Assembly: GCF_002156875.1 (NCBI RefSeq)
Contig: NZ_NCSY01000012.1
Span: 20,805 to 84,804, forward strand
From: Bacillus sp. EAC
GTDB taxonomy: Bacteria; Bacillota; Bacilli; Bacillales; Bacillaceae_G
Length of the DNA stretch: 64,000 bases
Direction of reading: 5' to 3'
Shown here: positions 59,101-64,000 of the stretch, one piece after another
Position numbering within the stretch: position 1 is the stretch's first letter
Layout: every line of letters starts with the position of its first letter
Position numbers and translations under genes: made by a program
The notes under the pieces: generated by a model
Databases searched by the model: none
What the model saw: only the letters and a program-made list of their open reading frames with translations
What the model was told of the DNA's origin: nothing

Positions 59101-59569
59101 AACGAATTTCTCCTTTTAGAAAAACTTTTATTTAAGTTCGAATTACAGAAAACCAATATTCCCCCAAGTTTAACATTGTATTTCTAATAAACATTTAATA
59201 ATTGTAATGCATAAGTAATTAAGCTTTTAGATATGTTGCAAAATTCTAAAAAATTCACGACTTATTGACAATTTTCACAAAAAAATTGTCGGAACATGTC
59301 CGATTGATTGAGCTAATTAATAAGAGATTCCCCCAATTTACCGTTTATGGAAGCTAAAGTAAAATAATAATTAGTAGAGTTTTCAAATTATTCACACTCT
59401 AATTTTATACTATTTTATATTAAGGAGGAATGAAATAAAATAAGGTATTTTTAACCATTTTTTAATTTGTAATCTAGTAATCTAATCTATTTAAATATGT
59501 AATAGTTTACTAAATTATTTAATTTAATCACTTTAGCCTAAATAAAGTTTGTAGAAGGAGCGTTTTTGG
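59101..59569. promoter_or_regulatory. Divergent control region with repeats
   Basis: This 469-bp AT-rich region lies between the XRE-TPR regulator and the subtilase gene. It holds two direct copies of ATTCCCCCAA (59158-59167 and 59327-59336), an inverted repeat GACAATTTT/AAAATTGTC (59267-59290), and a short palindrome TCGGA-ACATG-TCCGA (59289-59303). These are candidate regulator sites. No PlcR-type box and no small gene were found. Confidence 0.5.
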
Positions 59570-62500
59570 ATGAAGAATAAAAAAAATAAGTTTCTAAATG
59601 TTATGGTTACTGGCGTATTAGCTTCAAGTTTTTTAACGACTTATTTAATGCCTCAACAAAAATCTTATGCTATTTCAAACTCTGCAGAATCGATCTTAAA
59701 AGGACTAACAGATGAGCAAAAACAGTCTATTAAGCGATTAACTCCACAAGAAGGCTTTATTATAGATCCAAGTTTATTATCATTAAAGGATAAGAACGCG
59801 CATGTAATTGTTGAACTAAAAACATCACCAGTTGAAGTGAATCAACAATTGAAGTCAAAAGGAATACCTAAAGATCAAAAACAAAAGATAAGAGGAGAAC
59901 AAGCATTTTTTAAAGAGCGTTTAACGCAACTACTAGAAGAGAAGGCATCTAAGCAGGAATCAACTCAAAAATTTGATGAAAATGCCTCTACATTTAATAT
60001 TAAACATACCTATGAAAATACATTTAATGGTATGGCAATGACGATTCCAACGAATCAAATTAATACACTTCTTCAAACTGGTGTCGTAAAACGAATTTGG
60101 AAAGATAATGAAGTTCGTTTGCCAAAAAATGAACTAATTACACAGAATATAACAACTGGAAAATCCATCCCACCAGCTCTTCCACATTTAGGTGTAGATA
60201 GATTACATAATGAAGATATAAAAGGTCAAGGCATAAAAGTAGGTGTACTTGATACTGGAATTGACTATAATCACCCTGACTTAAAAGACTCTTATAAAGG
60301 TGGGTATGATTTTGTTGATAATGATAGTGATCCAATGGAATCAACACCTGCAGATCAAAAAGCATCAGGAATGCCTGAATTTATAGATGGTAATCCATAT
60401 GTAACTGAACATGGTACACATGTTGCAGGAACAATCGCATCAAACCCAAAAAATGATGTGGACTATGCGATGACAGGTGTAGCTCCAAATGTAGAATTAT
60501 ATTCTTACCGAGTTTTAGGTCCTTATGGTTCAGGTTCGGATTCAGGGGTTATTGCAGGGATTGAGAAAGCTGTAGAAGATGGAATGAATGTCATAAATTT
60601 ATCTTTAGGAAATGGTAACAATAATTCGCTGGATGCCACTTCTGTTGCAATCAATAATGCAGCTTTACAAGGTGTAGTACCAGTTATAGCAGGGGGTAAT
60701 GCTGGACCTACTTCTGGTACAATCGGTTCGCCAGGGGCATCTCCACTAGCGATTACTGTTGGTGCAAGTGATGTGCCAACTGATATACCAACTGTGAAAA
60801 CTAGTTTAGGTAAGACCTCGGTCCAAAATTCATTAATGGGACACGGACTAGGTAAAGATTATTTAAACGTTATTGATAAAGAATATAATGTTGTAAATGT
60901 TGGGATTGGTACAGAAGAGGATTACACAGGGAAAGATTTAAACGGCAAAGTAGCGTTAATCTCTCGCGGTACGTTAACGTTTGATGAAAAAATCCGACGT
61001 GCTGCAGAAAAAGGTGCAGCAGCAATATTACTCTATAATAACGTTGATGGAGACATTCCATATTTCTTAGGTGAAAATTCCGGTTATGTCCCGACATTTA
61101 AAATGAAAACAGATGAGGGAACTCAACTTGTAAATGAATTAAATGCAAATCCGAATGCTACAGTGAAAATTTCTGATTTACAGTCAAACATGACTACCGG
61201 AGATGAATTAGCAGATTTTAGTTCAAGAGGGCCAGTGAATAATAACTTTGATATTAAGCCGGATGTAGTTGCTCCGGGTGTATCTACACTTTCAACTGTA
61301 CCTGAGTATATCAATAACCCTCAAGATGGAATTGATTATACAAATAGCTATGCTAGTTTAAGTGGGACTTCAATGGCTACTCCACATGTTGCTGGAGTTG
61401 CAGCACTATTGTTACAATCTCATCCAAATTATACAGTTGCTGATGTAAAAGCAGCTCTAATGAATACAGCTGACCCACTTAAAGGAAGAACTTACAATGT
61501 AAATGAAGTTGGGGCTGGACGTGTGGATGCTTATGAAGCAGTTCATAATTCAACTTTAATAGAAGTGCAAAATAAAACAATCACACTTGACGAAAATGGT
61601 TTCAAAAAGCAAATCGATGATATTTCTGGCTCAATTCCATTTGGAAGTATTTCACAATCAAGTGGTGATCAAAGTAGAACAACTTCGATTAATATTAAAA
61701 ATTCAAGTAATGTGAAAGAAACATATCATACTAGTGTAGAGTTTTTAACGATCGATGGAGTATCAAAAAATGCTAGTAAGAATGGTGTCACTCTTCAATT
61801 ACCATCTACTATTGAGGTAAATGGAAATGAGAGTAAAAGTATTGATTCAAAATTAGTGATTCCAAGTAATGCTGAATTCGGTATATACGAAGGATATGTT
61901 CACATTGAAAACGAATCGAAAACTGCAGAGTATCAAATTCCTTTCCATGTCCGTTATTCTACTAATGGTTTTGAAAAGGTAGAATTTTATAAACATGCAG
62001 TAACAAATGATCTAAGTAACTATCACCCGTATATCGAACCATTTACACCTGTAACTTTTAAATTAAATAGTGAAATGAAATCGATGGATGTAATCGTTAG
62101 CGATTTAAAGGGTAAACCAATCGGGTTATATGGAACGTTTGATATGGATGGAGTTAGTGTTGATACTGAATACATGATATTCTTTGGTTTCACTGGTGAT
62201 GTAAAGCTATTTACTGGCGATCCAAATAAACCTTTATCACTTGAGTATGAAAAACTTCCAGAAGGTAAGTATATTGTTTCATATGTTGGTACTGGGGTAG
62301 ATGGAAAAACGTATAAAGTAGATAATGATATGGTAATTGATAATACTGCTCCGACTGTAGTATTTGATAAGAAATACGGAATAAATGAAATTTCTAGTGA
62401 AGATTTAACAACTGAGAATAATCCAATGGATGGACAGGATTACAAAGCATACTGGGTACACGGGAATATTCATGATGATACGATTGACTATTTGAAGAGT

Positions 62501-63724
62501 AGAGGACATAACATTACGCAGGAAGCAAATACAGTATATGCTTATCAAGATTCGTTTTGGCCAACAGCTCAATTTTTCCCAACAGCTAATGGTGACTTCA
62601 AATTTGGAGTATTACCGGAAGAATATGCAAATTACCCTACAAATATAGCAATTTACACGTATGATCTTGCAACTGCAGGAAATCCGACTTTCCCAGAATT
62701 TACGATTATAAATAAAGGCGATAAATTTGCAACAGTTAATACGAATACAAAAGGAGTAACTCTTGGTTCTGAGTTTGTTAATACATTTATGGTTAATAAC
62801 GCAAATGACTTAACAAGTGCTAGTATTTCAATCGATATTCCACATTTTTATAAAGTTGACGGTGTTAAGGCATCAAAACAGTTAGAGGATTTAGCGAAGA
62901 AGAATAACTGGACGATACGTGTTGCAAAACCACAAATAACAGCTGGCTATTGGTCTGATCTTTCTACATTTTCTGTAGATATATCAGACAAAAAGACGAA
63001 ATTACCAGTTTCAATTAATGGTGATATGAATTTATTAGATATTAATCTAAAAGTTATTGATGACCTTAACTATTCTGTACAGAGTGGATTCTATTATCAA
63101 GAATCATCTTATATAACAAATGATGGCACTAAGTTGGCATTACCTACTTACGCTGATAAATTTAAATTCATTTCTCAGCACTCTATGTTAGAAGGATATT
63201 ATCATGGCGAAGCAGTTAATTTAGATAATTATGATCTAGATTATTCAAAGATTGGTACAAAAGCGTATGTAGTTGATAAAAAAGGTAAGAAATATAATGC
63301 TTCAATTCAAGAAAATGGTTGGATGACGATTGATGATATTCCTGCAACTGCAGATGATTACTCTTTAGTAATTAGTATTCCAGGGCATTTCTTATACACT
63401 AAAAAAATCAAATTAAGTAGAACGATTGATGGAGTAGTACAAGGGATGTACTACGACTTGTATCCGGATACTGCTGCTGCAGGTGATGTAAATGGAGATA
63501 ATGTAATCGATATTTATGATGCGAAGCTTGTTGCAGATAGTGCAGGAGATACAGGAGATAAATTAAAAGCGGATCTTAATAAAGATGGAGTTGTGGATAT
63601 TGTAGACTTCAACTATGTTGAAAAGAATTTTATGACAATCAATCCATATTTCCCAACTTCGATTAAACCAGTTGAAAAAACTAGTAAACTAACGTTGGAA
63701 CAATTGAAAAAAAGTTTCGAATAA
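59570..63724 (+). CDS. Secreted Vpr-like subtilase with C-terminal dockerin-like module
   Basis: A 1384-residue secreted serine protease. A signal peptide (about 1-34) is followed by an I9 propeptide (60-190) and the S8 domain with Asp228 (VGVLDTGIDY), His284 (EHGTHVAGT) and Ser601 (SGTSMATPHVAG). A PA insert (about 440-545) is typical of Vpr/lactocepin-type enzymes. Beta-rich domains of unknown kind fill 660-1290. The tail (about 1304-1360) has two calcium-loop repeats, GDVNGDNVIDIYDAK and ADLNKDGVVDIVDFN, like a type I dockerin. AAGGAG supports the start. No cell-wall anchor was seen. Confidence 0.92.
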   Translation: MKNKKNKFLNVMVTGVLASSFLTTYLMPQQKSYAISNSAESILKGLTDEQKQSIKRLTPQEGFIIDPSLLSLKDKNAHVIVELKTSPVEVNQQLKSKGIPKDQKQKIRGEQAFFKERLTQLLEEKASKQESTQKFDENASTFNIKHTYENTFNGMAMTIPTNQINTLLQTGVVKRIWKDNEVRLPKNELITQNITTGKSIPPALPHLGVDRLHNEDIKGQGIKVGVLDTGIDYNHPDLKDSYKGGYDFVDNDSDPMESTPADQKASGMPEFIDGNPYVTEHGTHVAGTIASNPKNDVDYAMTGVAPNVELYSYRVLGPYGSGSDSGVIAGIEKAVEDGMNVINLSLGNGNNNSLDATSVAINNAALQGVVPVIAGGNAGPTSGTIGSPGASPLAITVGASDVPTDIPTVKTSLGKTSVQNSLMGHGLGKDYLNVIDKEYNVVNVGIGTEEDYTGKDLNGKVALISRGTLTFDEKIRRAAEKGAAAILLYNNVDGDIPYFLGENSGYVPTFKMKTDEGTQLVNELNANPNATVKISDLQSNMTTGDELADFSSRGPVNNNFDIKPDVVAPGVSTLSTVPEYINNPQDGIDYTNSYASLSGTSMATPHVAGVAALLLQSHPNYTVADVKAALMNTADPLKGRTYNVNEVGAGRVDAYEAVHNSTLIEVQNKTITLDENGFKKQIDDISGSIPFGSISQSSGDQSRTTSINIKNSSNVKETYHTSVEFLTIDGVSKNASKNGVTLQLPSTIEVNGNESKSIDSKLVIPSNAEFGIYEGYVHIENESKTAEYQIPFHVRYSTNGFEKVEFYKHAVTNDLSNYHPYIEPFTPVTFKLNSEMKSMDVIVSDLKGKPIGLYGTFDMDGVSVDTEYMIFFGFTGDVKLFTGDPNKPLSLEYEKLPEGKYIVSYVGTGVDGKTYKVDNDMVIDNTAPTVVFDKKYGINEISSEDLTTENNPMDGQDYKAYWVHGNIHDDTIDYLKSRGHNITQEANTVYAYQDSFWPTAQFFPTANGDFKFGVLPEEYANYPTNIAIYTYDLATAGNPTFPEFTIINKGDKFATVNTNTKGVTLGSEFVNTFMVNNANDLTSASISIDIPHFYKVDGVKASKQLEDLAKKNNWTIRVAKPQITAGYWSDLSTFSVDISDKKTKLPVSINGDMNLLDINLKVIDDLNYSVQSGFYYQESSYITNDGTKLALPTYADKFKFISQHSMLEGYYHGEAVNLDNYDLDYSKIGTKAYVVDKKGKKYNASIQENGWMTIDDIPATADDYSLVISIPGHFLYTKKIKLSRTIDGVVQGMYYDLYPDTAAAGDVNGDNVIDIYDAKLVADSAGDTGDKLKADLNKDGVVDIVDFNYVEKNFMTINPYFPTSIKPVEKTSKLTLEQLKKSFE

Positions 63725-63743
63725 ATAAAGAGGTGCCTTTGAA

Positions 63744-64000
63744 TGAACTGCACCCCAATTGTTAGACACAACTAACAATTGGAGGTGCATTTTTTGTGAC
63801 CAAAATTTCACTAGATCAAAAATTAATAGCTATTCATAAATATCTTGATGGTCATGGTTCATATGATTCTATCGGTAAATCTATTGGTGTACGAAAAAGA
63901 ATCGTACAAACTTGGGTAGCTTTCTATAATGAATATGGCGTAGATGGTTTAACTTCTACATATACAAACTATTCGATAGAGTTTAAAATGGACGTATTAA
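63744..64000 (+). mobile_element. IS3-family (IS150-like) insertion sequence, left end, cut by window
   Basis: The terminal repeat TGAACTGCACCCCAATTG followed by TTAGACA matches ends of IS150-group elements and lies 20 bases after the protease stop. The transposase OrfA begins at 63796. The hairpin CCAATTGTTAG/CTAACAATTGG covers the transposase ribosome site. The right end is outside the window. Confidence 0.82.
63796..64000 (+). CDS. IS3-family transposase OrfA, 3' end outside window
   Basis: The first 68 residues are visible, starting at GTG with GGAGGTG upstream. The product reads TKISLDQKLIAIHKYLDGHG then SIGKSIGVRKRIVQTWVAFY, the helix-turn-helix of IS150-type OrfA proteins, and GVDGLTS, which precedes the second helix-turn-helix. 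OrfA binds the terminal repeats; the catalytic OrfB would follow outside the window. Intactness cannot be judged. Confidence 0.85.
   Translation, partial: MTKISLDQKLIAIHKYLDGHGSYDSIGKSIGVRKRIVQTWVAFYNEYGVDGLTSTYTNYSIEFKMDVL

Noticed and set aside
59101..59569. A signalling-peptide gene between the XRE-TPR regulator and the protease
   Set aside because: No short frame with a ribosome site and secretion-type amino end could be found by eye.

Overview
The window is chromosomal DNA from a low-GC, endospore-forming Bacillaceae. The evidence is the gatCAB/dagK/rlmCD block, a GerA-type germinant receptor operon, AtxA- and NprR-type regulators, a heterocycloanthracin-type precursor and AT-rich codon use. 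The species cannot be fixed by eye; the content fits the Bacillus cereus/Gottfriedia neighbourhood. No rRNA, tRNA, prophage or CRISPR array was seen.

Layout. 0-10.4 kb is mostly core: the 3' part of a P5C dehydrogenase gene, a dCMP-deaminase-like gene, gatCAB, a formate/nitrite-type channel, dagK, rlmCD and a dihydrouridine synthase. 10.4-11.5 kb is a gene graveyard, including a LysR-regulator fossil lying divergent to an aldehyde-dehydrogenase fossil. 11.5-14.8 kb has two VTT-domain membrane proteins, a SIMPL protein and a YgjP-type metalloprotease.

15-33.5 kb is a catabolic island for agmatine/putrescine/GABA: APC permease, agmatinase-family hydrolase, PuuP putrescine importer, glutamate dehydrogenase with two small partner genes, a sigma-54 activator, aminobutyraldehyde-type dehydrogenase, putrescine aminotransferase, GABA aminotransferase, succinate-semialdehyde dehydrogenase, then a class III CoA-transferase and an acyl-CoA dehydrogenase. 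Four -24/-12 (sigma-54) promoters with exact 12-bp GG-to-GC spacing precede four of its transcripts. A shared palindrome ATGCA-N4-TGCAT lies upstream of three of the promoter regions and is a plausible activator site. Two copies of a GC-rich intergenic repeat lie inside or at the end of the island, and a third lies just before it.

33.7-41.5 kb holds a HEAT-like protein, a HAD hydrolase, a Fur-box-controlled divergent pair (ferredoxin-NADP reductase and a siderophore ABC importer) and xpt with its guanine riboswitch. 41.5-46.8 kb has a frameshifted HD-GYP gene, an AtxA/Mga-type regulator and a BMP-lipoprotein/chemoreceptor pair. 47.0-52.9 kb is a thiazole/oxazole-modified peptide (TOMM) cluster: a precursor with eleven consecutive Cys-X-X triplets, a ThiF-like protein, a fused E1-like/YcaO cyclodehydratase and a SagB-type dehydrogenase, with no exporter or immunity gene visible. 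53-57 kb is a gerA-type operon, followed by a D,D-carboxypeptidase. The end has an NprR-like XRE-TPR regulator divergent from a 1384-residue subtilase with a C-terminal dockerin-like module, then the left end of an IS3-family element cut by the window edge.

The strongest candidates for new biology are the sigma-54 polyamine regulon with its predicted activator site, the two small proteins co-transcribed with glutamate dehydrogenase, the compact TOMM cluster, and the modular intergenic repeat with a swapped centre.
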